From Cyclobacteriaceae bacterium (lineage in GTDB: Bacteria > Bacteroidota > Bacteroidia > Cytophagales > Cyclobacteriaceae), in contig JABFRS010000001.1 in the NCBI GenBank assembly GCA_013141055.1, positions 1,674,001 through 1,738,000 on the forward strand: DNA of 64,000 nucleotides. The letters are read 5' to 3'. Made by a program: the position numbers and the translations under genes. Position 1 is the stretch's first letter. Each line of letters opens with the position of its first letter. Below are positions 26,968 to 34,713 of this stretch, piece after piece. The notes beneath the pieces are model-generated. The model had not been told where the DNA came from and ran no database searches. It saw only the letters and a program-made list of their open reading frames with translations.

Positions 26968-29205
26968 CTAAAAGTATTTTGTGAATCTCACTTTAAACGA
27001 CAACGGAGTGCCCGGTGTGAAATGTATTTCCGAAACAGGTGTTGTCTCATTCCTTAACCTCGATTCCGTATCAAATTGTGCTTCCTTCCATTCACGATTG
27101 AATATATTTTCCACTGAAGCTCCAATTTCATACCCAGGACGTGAATAGGCAACAAGTGCATCTGCTATCACATAGCCTTTCGCAACAACTGAGTAATCTT
27201 CATTCGCAGGTCGATCACCAAGGTAACGATAGCGAAGACTACCATTAAAGCCATTTACATTTCGAAAACTAAGTCCACCTATGCTTGTAATTGTTGGAGC
27301 CAGTGGAATATAATTTTCTCCTTCCGGCAATCCCTTCGCACGTGGTCTTGTTACATTCAAATCACCATCCAGAAATAACCAGGAAGCAAGCTGGTACCGA
27401 ATCGAAAAATCAACTCCCTCCCGTTGTGATTTTCCACTTGGCTCTACAATGCCATCATCACCGACATAAACAAATTCCTGATCAAGATCGAGACGCCATA
27501 TGGCAGCGTGCACAAGCAACTGAGGAGTAATTTTTACATCCGCTCCAACATCCATGCTGTACGCCCTTGGTAAGGTTTCTCTTCCAGATTGAGCAACTAC
27601 AACACGGGCATCATTTGAATGAAATCCTGTGCCCGAACGAACAAAGAAGTTGACATTTTTAGATGCCTGGTAATTGATATTCAGCTTAGGACTGAAAATT
27701 GACTTATCCACTCCTGAAGGTTGTTCCGCAGAAAGCTTGTCGCGATATGCGAAATGAAAATAATCAAAACGAACAGCGCCATTGATAGAAAGCCTTTCGG
27801 TTATAGAAAGTGTTTCACTCCAGAATCCATGGGCGTTCGCTTCATGAATGTCTCCCCGTTTGATATCATTGAGAAAATCTCTCTTGAAAGTATGAGAAAG
27901 AGCGATGTTACTTATAACATCATAACGGGCTCCCGCTCCTATTTCACTTTTCAATGTTCTTCCGAGAAAAGTTGATAAGTGCGTATATCGGCCTTTATAC
28001 CCATACACCCAACGATCTTCCTGCTGATGAATCTGATCGCCATTAACTGAGTCCTTCAGAAAGAATGTGAAATTTGAGAACAGACTGAAATTATATTTAA
28101 TGGCGTAAAGTTGATTCTCCAGAGAAGAACCGTTCCCGAGATCATGGATCGATTTGAGATAAGCATTGAACCTTCCGGTCCCGCCACCCTCAGTAGGATC
28201 CAAAGAGCCATAACGATTGATCATGCCTGATTCTATTGCGCGATCAGGAACCTGACCACTTGCATCCCAGTGGCTGTTGAATACCGACAAGCTTGCCGTA
28301 AATCTCGTCTTCTCTCCAAGCTGTGTGTTGAATTTTGACTGAATATTAAATCTGGTGAATCGCTGATTATTAATGAAGAAACCATCCGATCGATAAAATT
28401 CAGATGCGACGTAAGCTGATGACTTTTCGCTATTCATTGGAATATTAATTCCTGCGACTGCCCTTCCCGAACCAAAAGATCCTCCTTCAAGTTTGAAAAA
28501 ATTTCTGTCAAGCTTGCTTTTAGTTTGAAAGGCAACATAACCTGCGGTGTTGAGGTCACCTTTGTCAGCAAAGTATGGACCTTTGTCAAAATCAACTAAA
28601 CCGACAATCTCGGGGATCAGAAAATGCAAATCGGCATAGCCTTGTCCGTGTGCATGTGAAACCATATTGACTGGCATTCCATCTACTTCAACATTTATGT
28701 CGGTACCGTGATCTGCATCAAAGCCGCGAAGAAATATCTGTTCCGCCTTTCCTCCACCCGCATGTTGTGCAATAAATAGCCCTGGTACCATTCGCAAGAT
28801 ATCCTGGGAAGTATTGATAGGACGAAATTTTATATCGACCTGTGAAAGGGTATTGACAGGACGATCCTGAGACGCCGTAACGAGTACATCTCCTAATTGA
28901 ACCCCACCAGTGATCAGTTCCGATGCCACGATTGTTGTCTCTTTATCCCTTATCTCAATAGAAAGAGTTTGAGTTGCGTATCCTATAAATGAAATATCCA
29001 ATTGATACGATCCGGCAGCAACATTTATCAGACGAAAACCTCCTAACCTATCCGCGATGGTTCCCTTATCCGTTCCATGAAGAACAATGTTCGCACCAAT
29101 TAATGGTTCGGTATTATCATCAACAACAGTTCCCTGAAGAGTGCCTTGTGAAAACACATCGACGGACAAGAAAAGAACTGCAGATACAATTAAAAATGTC
29201 TTCAC
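26968..29205 (-). CDS. TonB-dependent receptor with CarboxypepD_reg-like domain
   Basis: 745 residues from a GTG start; signal peptide MKTFLIVSAVLFLSVDVFSQ. Residues about 20-105 are a carboxypeptidase-regulatory-like beta sandwich (GTLQGTVVDDNTEPLIGANI, RLGGFRLINVAAGSY). The plug follows, with MVPGLFIAQHAGGGKAEQIF, LRGFDADHGTDINVEVDGMP and a His-rich VNMVSHAHGQGYADLHF, and then a barrel of about 480 residues ending in LSFKVRFTKYF. It imports a ligand across the outer membrane with TonB energy. The His-rich plug segment hints at a metal or heme-type ligand, but this is only a guess. It is not a SusC type and no SusD follows. The TPR lipoprotein gene ends 13 bases upstream. Confidence 0.9.
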   Translation of the reverse strand: MKTFLIVSAVLFLSVDVFSQGTLQGTVVDDNTEPLIGANIVLHGTDKGTIADRLGGFRLINVAAGSYQLDISFIGYATQTLSIEIRDKETTIVASELITGGVQLGDVLVTASQDRPVNTLSQVDIKFRPINTSQDILRMVPGLFIAQHAGGGKAEQIFLRGFDADHGTDINVEVDGMPVNMVSHAHGQGYADLHFLIPEIVGLVDFDKGPYFADKGDLNTAGYVAFQTKSKLDRNFFKLEGGSFGSGRAVAGINIPMNSEKSSAYVASEFYRSDGFFINNQRFTRFNIQSKFNTQLGEKTRFTASLSVFNSHWDASGQVPDRAIESGMINRYGSLDPTEGGGTGRFNAYLKSIHDLGNGSSLENQLYAIKYNFSLFSNFTFFLKDSVNGDQIHQQEDRWVYGYKGRYTHLSTFLGRTLKSEIGAGARYDVISNIALSHTFKRDFLNDIKRGDIHEANAHGFWSETLSITERLSINGAVRFDYFHFAYRDKLSAEQPSGVDKSIFSPKLNINYQASKNVNFFVRSGTGFHSNDARVVVAQSGRETLPRAYSMDVGADVKITPQLLVHAAIWRLDLDQEFVYVGDDGIVEPSGKSQREGVDFSIRYQLASWLFLDGDLNVTRPRAKGLPEGENYIPLAPTITSIGGLSFRNVNGFNGSLRYRYLGDRPANEDYSVVAKGYVIADALVAYSRPGYEIGASVENIFNREWKEAQFDTESRLRNETTPVSEIHFTPGTPLSFKVRFTKYF

Positions 29206-29218
29206 GAATCACAAACTA

Positions 29219-30514
29219 TTAGCCTTCGAGTTGTGATTTTATTTTCTTAGCAATGACAGGTCCCAGTTCAAAAGAACTTTCTTCCGCCTCCTCAAAGCAG
29301 CGTTTGGCCTCCTGATTCATTCCATTTGCCTGATAGATCATTCCAAGATGATATAGGGCGTCAGGTTCATGAGTTTTGTTTTCTATTTGTTCTCTGGCGA
29401 TTGTCAGCGCATGGATGATGTCACCTTTTTGAAAATATCCCCACGCCAGTAAATCGTAAGACTGGGTGGTGGGCCTGTTTCTTACTTCAATTTCTGCAAT
29501 CTGAATAGCGGCTGATGGATTTGAAAATTCCTCTGCCTCAAGGAGTGCCAGATATTTGTTATACATGTCACCATACTTTTCAGATCTGGCCGACTTTATG
29601 AATAATTCAAGTTGCTTCTTTTTTTCATCCCTGTCATTCTCTGCTCCCGCGATCTGTGCAAGCAAAAGATGCATGTCGGGTGTTGCTCTTTTTGGCGCTA
29701 TATGATTGACGATTCTTTTTGCTTCCGCAAAGTTATGGTCGTTTGAAAATGCAATCCAGGCAATTCCCTTCAAGGCATAGTCATAGTCTGGATTTTGTTG
29801 CAATACTTTTAGATAAGCTTTATAAGAATCTTTAACACGTCCGGCGTGACCATACATGTCACCTAAATTCGATTGAGTCCACAATAGCAAAGAAGCATTA
29901 TCCTTTACCTGATCCAGGGCTTTTTCCATTAACACGATCGCCGAATCCAATTTTCCTTCATGATCCTTCAATTTTGCTTCCCGAATGACATACGGAAAGA
30001 AATTTTTGTTAGTAAACTGACTCATCGCATAGGTTGCACCAGCGTAGTCGCCAAGTTCAAGATCGACGTCTACCAGCATGTATAATGATGCAGCCTTGCC
30101 TTCACCAATTTCAATAGCTTTATCAATTTCCATCCTAGCTTCACGGAATTTATGTTGCGTAATGGCGTTGGCAGCGAGTGCCCGATGTATCGATGCGTAA
30201 GGCTGATTATTGGAAATGATCAAATGATAAATACTATCAGATGCTTCGATGTCTTCTATTTTTCCATTTAACATGAAGCGTGATGAAAGGAGTCCTGCAA
30301 TTTTAATTCTGTAAGCTTCACCATCAGGAACTTCTTCAAGTTTTTTTCTCCAAAAAGCCATTTCTTTATTACACTTTTGGAGACTCTCATCATTTCTGCT
30401 GAGATAGACTTCATAGTCGAGAGGATTAATAATTTTCTCTTCCTGACTTCTTGAGCAGCCAACAAAAATGGAAGCTGAAAACAGGAGAAGGCTTATGTAA
30501 AGAATGAGTTTCAT
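29219..30514 (-). CDS. TPR-repeat lipoprotein of the DUF4331 locus
   Basis: 431 residues from the ATG at 30514. A longer frame reaching 30568 would be read through a terminator and is rejected. MKLILYISLLLFSASIFVGC ends in a lipobox cysteine, so the protein is lipid-anchored. From residue about 95 on there are repeated TPR helices (SIHRALAANAITQHKFREAR, AYLKVLQQNPDYDYALKGIA, EPDALYHLGMIYQANGMNQE), which usually act as protein-protein scaffolds. It is followed after 13 bases by the TonB receptor and preceded by a strong terminator only 20 bases upstream of its start, which leaves no room for a separate promoter. It is therefore most likely expressed by readthrough. Confidence 0.8.
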   Translation of the reverse strand: MKLILYISLLLFSASIFVGCSRSQEEKIINPLDYEVYLSRNDESLQKCNKEMAFWRKKLEEVPDGEAYRIKIAGLLSSRFMLNGKIEDIEASDSIYHLIISNNQPYASIHRALAANAITQHKFREARMEIDKAIEIGEGKAASLYMLVDVDLELGDYAGATYAMSQFTNKNFFPYVIREAKLKDHEGKLDSAIVLMEKALDQVKDNASLLLWTQSNLGDMYGHAGRVKDSYKAYLKVLQQNPDYDYALKGIAWIAFSNDHNFAEAKRIVNHIAPKRATPDMHLLLAQIAGAENDRDEKKKQLELFIKSARSEKYGDMYNKYLALLEAEEFSNPSAAIQIAEIEVRNRPTTQSYDLLAWGYFQKGDIIHALTIAREQIENKTHEPDALYHLGMIYQANGMNQEAKRCFEEAEESSFELGPVIAKKIKSQLEG

Positions 30515-30533
30515 GACTTTAGTTTTTAAAGAA

Positions 30534-30565
30534 TTAAAAAAACCCCGAAAGAAATCCTTCGGGGT
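30534..30565 (-). terminator. Terminator inside the DUF4331-TPR-TonB gene string
   Basis: On the minus strand ACCCCGAA/TTCGGGGT (8 bp, loop of 8; 30542-30565) is followed by a run of eight T. It stands 12 bases after the stop of the DUF4331 C-terminal gene and 20 bases before the TPR start, so it can lower expression of TPR and TonB relative to the upstream genes. Confidence 0.85.
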
Positions 30566-30576
30566 CAAATCAATTA

Positions 30577-31095
30577 TTAGTTGGCAACTGCCAGGTATGG
30601 GAACGTTGTTAGAAACGCTTTATCATTTGCGTTTACATGGTCGTCCGTCAATGTTGGATTTGCGGCTCCGTTAGGACCTCCGAAAATCAAGATAAGTTCT
30701 ACCGTGATCACATCATCATCAAGCTTACGTCCCGTTAACACATTTGTACCATCATAGAAGGTGGTCACTCCATTTAAGGAAACAGTGAGCACGTCAGTTG
30801 CCAATACACCTGTAAATGCTGTTGCGTCAAGCCCTAACAAGTTAGTGGTGTATCCTGCATTTAAAGCCAGAAGCTGCGTTTTGAAAGCAGTCGCAAACTC
30901 AGCACCTTGAGCAGAGGGGATAGTAGTATTAAACTTATCCTTGTTAGCTGCGACTACAAACACCGTATTGATCGCTGGTCTTGCCATTTGATCTTCCTGA
31001 GTGTAGTTAACTGCCGGAGCAGGATCATTGCTGCTACATGCGCCGATCGCCAAAAGAAGACCAAGCGCACCTATTGAAAAATATTTTGTTTTCAT
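30577..31095 (-). CDS. DUF4331-like lipoprotein, C-terminal half of the family
   Basis: The protein has 172 residues. MKTKYFSIGALGLLLAIGAC is a lipoprotein signal. The mature part reads like the second half of DUF4331 proteins: QMARPAINTVFVVAANKDKF, LTGRKLDDDVITVELILIFG, and LTDDHVNANDKAFLTTFPYL at the end. The first half is encoded by the separate gene just upstream (27 bases away). The biochemical function of DUF4331 is not known. The Asp-rich DDHVNANDKAF segment could bind a metal, but this is speculation. Confidence 0.72.
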   Translation of the reverse strand: MKTKYFSIGALGLLLAIGACSSNDPAPAVNYTQEDQMARPAINTVFVVAANKDKFNTTIPSAQGAEFATAFKTQLLALNAGYTTNLLGLDATAFTGVLATDVLTVSLNGVTTFYDGTNVLTGRKLDDDVITVELILIFGGPNGAANPTLTDDHVNANDKAFLTTFPYLAVAN

Positions 31096-31122
31096 AATTC
31101 TTTCTTGTTTGTTGAAGGTGAC

Positions 31123-31800
31123 TTAGATTTTACGATTCGACGTTGCCCATGTGTTGACTGTTGTGGAACTACCAAGCATTGTCTTGGGTAATTCAATAAC
31201 TACTGACATCACGTTCGTTCCTTTGAAAGTGTCAACACCTGGATTGTTAAAGCCAGTTGCTGTACCAGCAATGACTTTTTTATACTGATCTAAATCAAAA
31301 AAGAATGGATCATCGCGTGGGCCGGCAAACACCTGAACGTTGTTGCTGTTTCCAATTGACGGAGCACCGCCATACGTACTGATTGAGCCTTCAACCTTTC
31401 GAGATCCAGACATCAGTGTGCTGCTCAAACCAGTCTGGGTTGGAGCAACTGGTCCATAGACCTGTACTTTACCATTGAGGAATGTCACCTGAAGTACCAG
31501 GTCTTCAATTCCATCCTTATTTGTAGAATTATCAATGTTAACTTCAAGCATTACGTTAGAATCAAATGTCGCTGCAGATGTTGCAGAGGGAGCTAGTAAT
31601 CCTTGTGTGTTAACAACAAACACAATGTTTGCTGAGTTTGAAGGACTTTGGAAAGCATAAAAGTCAGTAATGTCTGACGATTTACCGGTAACGGCGGGAG
31701 CATCAATGTGATCGGCCGCAATAAGATAGGCACCTGAAGTCACTGCGAGCGCACCAATGAGGCCGAGAGCAATTCTTCTTAAGTTTAGTCGAGATTTCAT
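31123..31800 (-). CDS. DUF4331 family secreted protein, N-terminal half
   Basis: 225 residues from the ATG at 31800; another ATG at 31824 adds eight residues in front of the signal. MKSRLNLRRIALGLIGALAV starts an export signal. The DUF4331 start AADHIDAPAVTGKSSDITDF and YAFQSPSNSANIVFVVNTQG follow, then a beta-rich body with FAGPRDDPFFFDLDQYKK and TNVMSVVIELPKTMLG. It stops right after WATSNRKI, where other members continue into the half that is here a separate lipoprotein gene. It lies behind a palindrome and a motif shared with the fasciclin gene. Confidence 0.78.
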   Translation of the reverse strand: MKSRLNLRRIALGLIGALAVTSGAYLIAADHIDAPAVTGKSSDITDFYAFQSPSNSANIVFVVNTQGLLAPSATSAATFDSNVMLEVNIDNSTNKDGIEDLVLQVTFLNGKVQVYGPVAPTQTGLSSTLMSGSRKVEGSISTYGGAPSIGNSNNVQVFAGPRDDPFFFDLDQYKKVIAGTATGFNNPGVDTFKGTNVMSVVIELPKTMLGSSTTVNTWATSNRKI

Positions 31801-31846
31801 AAATTCAGTTTGTGTATGATTCATTACTTACGGAGTCAATAGTCAC

Positions 31847-31855
31847 ATTGGATTT
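31847..31855 (-). promoter_or_regulatory. AAATCCAAT motif upstream of the DUF4331 gene (copy 1)
   Basis: The 9-mer AAATCCAAT (minus strand) lies 47 bases upstream of the DUF4331 start. The same 9-mer occurs at 32606-32614, 59 bases upstream of the fasciclin gene. Both genes flank the ECF sigma gene, so this may be part of the sigma factor's promoter. Two 9-base copies are weak evidence. Confidence 0.3.
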
Positions 31856-31920
31856 AAAATATTTTTTTCAACTGAATCAAAGTATTATTTCACTTTAACA
31901 AACATTTCCAAACTTGATTG

Positions 31921-31938
31921 TGTAGAATATTCTCTACA
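31921..31938. promoter_or_regulatory. Palindrome upstream of the DUF4331 gene
   Basis: TGTAGAatattcTCTACA is an 18-base dyad with 6-bp arms, between the fasciclin terminator and the DUF4331 gene, about 120 bases upstream of the start. It could be a repressor or activator site; no regulator is identified. Confidence 0.35.
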
Positions 31939-31945
31939 AAAAGAA

Positions 31946-31978
31946 AATAAAAAGACCTCGTCTATGAGGCGAGGTCTT
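31946..31978 (-). terminator. Intrinsic terminator of the fasciclin gene
   Basis: Minus strand, 9-bp stem AAGACCTCG/CGAGGTCTT with 9-base loop (31952-31978), followed by TTTTTATTTTC. It separates the fasciclin gene from the DUF4331 genes. Confidence 0.88.
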
Positions 31979-32004
31979 AAAAAACCAACTTGAAATCTTT
32001 TAAT

Positions 32005-32547
32005 TTATTTTGGCATCAACACTCCATCTATCACATGAATAACACCATTTGATTGGTTTACATCCATGATCGTGATTTTTGCAGTATTACCTTTCTCATC
32101 TTTCAGCACAACATCTTTACCTTCCATCATTGCCCATAGCTTACCACCTTGTACAGTTGTAAGCTCTGCCTTTCCATTACCTGCCTTAATTGCTTTAGCA
32201 ACATCTGCAGAGCTCATTTTACCTGAAACAACGTGATATGTAAGAATGGTTGTAAGCATCGCTTTATTTTCTGGTTTCACTAAATTATCCACTGTTCCGG
32301 CTGGCAATTTTGCGAAAGCTGCGTTTGTCGGAGCGAATACAGTGAATGGACCAGGGCCAGATAACGTTTCCACAAGACCCGCTGCTTTTACTGCCGCAAC
32401 AAGAGTTGTGTGATCTTTAGAATTAACCGCATTCTCAATGATGTTCTTTGCTGGATACATCATCGCGCCGCCTACTTCTACCGGTTTTTGTGCAAATGCT
32501 CCTACTGCTAAAAACAGACTAAGAGCTGAGATAATTATTTTCTTCAT
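32005..32547 (-). CDS. Secreted fasciclin (FAS1) domain protein
   Basis: The protein has 180 residues. MKKIIISALSLFLAVGAFAQ is a signal peptide. One FAS1 domain follows with both conserved boxes, GPFTVFAPTNAAFAKLPAG (H1-like) and NGVIHVIDGVLMP (H2), plus the YH motif in TILTYHVVSGKM. FAS1 domains mediate adhesion or bind small molecules and are often surface-exposed. It is a monocistronic gene divergent from the ECF sigma gene and closed by a terminator. Regulation by that sigma/anti-sigma pair is inferred from position. Confidence 0.92.
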   Translation of the reverse strand: MKKIIISALSLFLAVGAFAQKPVEVGGAMMYPAKNIIENAVNSKDHTTLVAAVKAAGLVETLSGPGPFTVFAPTNAAFAKLPAGTVDNLVKPENKAMLTTILTYHVVSGKMSSADVAKAIKAGNGKAELTTVQGGKLWAMMEGKDVVLKDEKGNTAKITIMDVNQSNGVIHVIDGVLMPK

Positions 32548-32605
32548 AATTGATAATAGTTTACTTGTTTAGTTTGTATTTCCGATCTACGATACCTGTC
32601 TGATG

Positions 32606-32614
32606 ATTGGATTT
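32606..32614 (-). promoter_or_regulatory. AAATCCAAT motif upstream of the fasciclin gene (copy 2)
   Basis: Second copy of the 9-mer found upstream of the DUF4331 gene, here in the 117-base gap between the divergent fasciclin and ECF sigma genes. The surrounding AAATACTAAAATCCAAT resembles AAATATTTTAAATCCAAT at the other copy. Possible ECF promoter element. Confidence 0.3.
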
Positions 32615-32664
32615 TAGTATTTGTTGTTAAACATACTTGCTCGTGTAAATAATTTTTCAATACC

Positions 32665-33243
32665 TTGTCATCCGTTAACAAGAGGAAAGTTATCGCCAAG
32701 TCCAAAACCATAGAGGAGAGTATATTAATAGAGCGGTTGTGTCAAAGAGACTCATCAGCCCTCGATTATTTATATGATCATTATTCAGGCGCATTATATA
32801 GTGTAGTGCTTCGCGTGGTGCGGAAAGAAGAAATCGCTGAAGAAGTTTTACAAGATGTATTCATTAAGATCTGGGACCGCATGGCCAGCTACGACCCTAC
32901 AAAAGGCCGTTTGTTTACATGGATGTTGAATATTGCCAGAAACCAGGCAATTGATAAAACCCGTTCCCGAGAAATGAGTCAGGGAAAGAAAACCGATGAC
33001 ATTGATAATCTCGTAAATAAGATCGACCGGCAAGAATCAGCATATTCACCGATAGAAGCTATCGGATTAAAAGAAGTGCTGACGAAGCTCCCCGAGGACC
33101 AAAGATTTGTTATAGACCATTTGTATTTAAAAGGGTTTACTCAGTCAGAATTGGCGGAAGAATTTGGTATACCGTTAGGCACGATAAAAACGCGCACACG
33201 GATGGCCATGAAAGAATTACGATCAATTTTAAATGTAACGTGA
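32665..33243 (+). CDS. ECF-type RNA polymerase sigma factor
   Basis: The protein has 192 residues. Region 2 is DSSALDYLYDHYSGALYSVV, EEVLQDVFIKIWDRMASYD and FTWMLNIARNQAIDKTR. Region 4 is KLPEDQRFVIDHLYLKGFTQ followed by SELAEEFGIPLGTIKTR. The only plausible start is the TTG at 32665, since no ATG or GTG lies in frame before region 2. It redirects RNA polymerase to a small regulon. The stop overlaps the GTG of the anti-sigma gene by 4 bases. Long ECF genes paired with RskA-like anti-sigma factors often respond to oxidative or envelope stress. Likely targets are the flanking fasciclin and DUF4331 genes. Confidence 0.92.
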   Translation: MSSVNKRKVIAKSKTIEESILIERLCQRDSSALDYLYDHYSGALYSVVLRVVRKEEIAEEVLQDVFIKIWDRMASYDPTKGRLFTWMLNIARNQAIDKTRSREMSQGKKTDDIDNLVNKIDRQESAYSPIEAIGLKEVLTKLPEDQRFVIDHLYLKGFTQSELAEEFGIPLGTIKTRTRMAMKELRSILNVT

Positions 33244-34046
33244 ACATACAGGAATACATATCGAGCGGAATTTTAGAGTCTTACGCCTTGGGAGAGGTGA
33301 CGGACGCCGAGCGCACCAGCGTGGAGCAAGTCCTGAAACAGTATCCTGAAGTTCGTGAAGAGCTCCAAAAGATCGAAGAAACCCTTGAAAAAGTGGCTTT
33401 CGCATCTGCTATTCAGCCTCGCGTTCAGGTGAAGGAAAAAATAATGGCCTCTATAGCAGCATCTGCGAAGAAGCCTGAAGCTAAGGTAGTTGCTTTGACT
33501 CCAGAGCAGCCAGTTTGGAAATATGCTACGGCAGCTTCAATTGCCATTGCATTGTTCTCCTCTTACATGGCCTATCAGTATCGTGAATTGTGGAAAACAG
33601 ATTCTTTGGAATTGACTCAGATCAGAGCCGAAAACCAAAGAATGGCTGACGATTACAACGTCGTCAACCAAAAGCTTGATAAGATACAGGGCGATCTTTC
33701 AATCATGGAAAGTACCGCTTTCACGAAAGTGATCATGAAAGGTACAGCCAACGACACCAATGCCCTGGCTTCCGTCTATTGGAATGCATCTACTCAGGAA
33801 GTCTTCATCAGCATTCAGCAATTGAAGGAAATTTCGAAAGAAAATCAGTTTCAGCTTTGGGCCATTGTTAATGGAAAGCCTGTTGACGCTGGTGTTTTTG
33901 ATCTGAATTTCGCCGGGTTACAAAAGATGAAGAGCATTAAAGGCGCAGTAGCTTTTGCTGTAACCGTTGAGCCTCGTGGTGGCAAAGAAAATCCTACCAT
34001 GGAAACCATGCAGGTTATTGGATCTGTTATAAATAATCCTACCTAA
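33240..34046 (+). CDS. RskA-like anti-sigma factor
   Basis: 268 residues from a GTG that overlaps the sigma stop, giving coupled translation. The N-terminal cytoplasmic helix bundle begins IQEYISSGILESYALGEVTD and has no zinc-binding HxxxCxxC. One membrane helix (ATAASIAIALFSSYMAYQY) is near residue 100, then a coiled segment and a C-terminal RskA-type domain (ASVYWNASTQEVFISIQQL, FQLWAIVNGKPVDAGVF, VAFAVTVEPRGG) in the periplasm. It should hold the sigma factor at the membrane until a signal leads to its proteolysis. Confidence 0.9.
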   Translation: MNIQEYISSGILESYALGEVTDAERTSVEQVLKQYPEVREELQKIEETLEKVAFASAIQPRVQVKEKIMASIAASAKKPEAKVVALTPEQPVWKYATAASIAIALFSSYMAYQYRELWKTDSLELTQIRAENQRMADDYNVVNQKLDKIQGDLSIMESTAFTKVIMKGTANDTNALASVYWNASTQEVFISIQQLKEISKENQFQLWAIVNGKPVDAGVFDLNFAGLQKMKSIKGAVAFAVTVEPRGGKENPTMETMQVIGSVINNPT

Positions 34047-34077
34047 ATAAAATCCAGTCGCGCTAGCTATTGCGTAG

Positions 34078-34101
34078 TTGATTAAGTAAGTATTTAATCA
34101 A
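34078..34101 (+). promoter_or_regulatory. Hairpin ending on the start codon of a tiny ORF
   Basis: A perfect 8-bp stem TTGATTAA/TTAATCAA with loop GTAAGTAT. The last base of the stem is the A of the ATG at 34101, so the structure would hide the ribosome site of the 36-codon ORF. No T run follows, so it is not a terminator. Confidence 0.5.
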
Positions 34102-34211
34102 TGAAAAATCAATATAATCGCTTGTCATATCATATCACGCGTGCATACATTCTTTGCGCCATGATCTTAATGTCTGGAATGCTCAAATTGGCCATTTCGT
34201 TCATTATCTAA
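34101..34211 (+). CDS. Tiny putative membrane protein, copy 1 (36 aa)
   Basis: ATG to TAA, 36 residues: a basic polar head MKNQYNRLSYHITRAYILCA and a hydrophobic tail MILMSGMLKLAISFII. This looks like a single membrane helix with a cytoplasmic N-terminus. It lies 54 bases after the anti-sigma gene, before any terminator, so it is probably on the sigma operon mRNA. The YHxxRAxI pattern recurs in the next tiny ORF (YHNRARIF). Coding status is not proven. Confidence 0.45.
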   Translation: MKNQYNRLSYHITRAYILCAMILMSGMLKLAISFII

Positions 34212-34344
34212 GATTGCTGGTAATTCCATCTCAAGGCCTCTAACGTTCATTGGTGCCCTTCCCGTAACCGTTCAACGGGGGACGAAAGGCATTTATCAGG
34301 ATTATTTGAGTGCTTGGGGTATCAACGCTGTAAATGAACTAGTT

Positions 34345-34458
34345 ATGAAAATGCCCTCCGTAAAATTTTACCATAATAGAGCCCGAATATTTGGCGTTAC
34401 TGTTGTTCTGAGCCTGATTGGATACTTCATCGTTCGATTTGTTCTGAGTTTCATCTGA
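34345..34458 (+). CDS. Tiny putative membrane protein, copy 2 (37 aa)
   Basis: ATG to TGA, 37 residues: head MKMPSVKFYHNRARIFGVTV, then a helix VLSLIGYFIVRFVLSFI. Same plan as the ORF at 34101: basic head, one membrane helix, an aromatic-His-Arg-Ala patch and a Ser-Phe-Ile end. Between the two (34212-34344) there is a GC-rich hairpin-like segment, CCCGTaaccgttcaACGGG, but no other ORF. A terminator follows at 34583. The antisense frame across this region has no family features. Confidence 0.4.
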   Translation: MKMPSVKFYHNRARIFGVTVVLSLIGYFIVRFVLSFI

Positions 34459-34582
34459 TCCCGGATTACTCCTTTTGCATAAGGCCTCAGGGTCATCCCT
34501 TAGACAATGTTCAAAGGAATGCACCTTTATTAATCTATGTTCTTTACTTAGAAAAAGTTTGTCAAAAATTAACCCAAACCAT

Positions 34583-34612
34583 GCGCTTTTAACCCTCCAA
34601 AAGCGCTTTTGT
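34583..34612 (+). terminator. Intrinsic terminator after the sigma/anti-sigma/tiny-ORF segment
   Basis: Perfect 8-bp stem GCGCTTTT/AAAAGCGC with loop AACCCTCC (34583-34606) followed by TTTTG. It is the first terminator after the ECF sigma gene on the plus strand. The rest of 34459-34713 shows no gene. Confidence 0.75.
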
Positions 34613-34713
34613 TGAATACCTCATCAAATCTTACACATGATAGCGGGTTGAGTATATGACCTGATAATTCCCTCCAGGGTTTTGAACCTTTGTTCATCCC
34701 AACGGAGAAAATT

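Noticed and set aside
30515..30568. 18-codon upstream extension of the TPR lipoprotein
   Set aside because: It would be read through the terminator stem and puts a charged stretch before the lipoprotein signal; the ATG at 30514 is the real start.
34339..34524. 61-codon minus-strand frame between the anti-sigma and SNase-like genes
   Set aside because: Polar low-complexity product with no family features; the opposite strand gives a better membrane-helix ORF at 34345.
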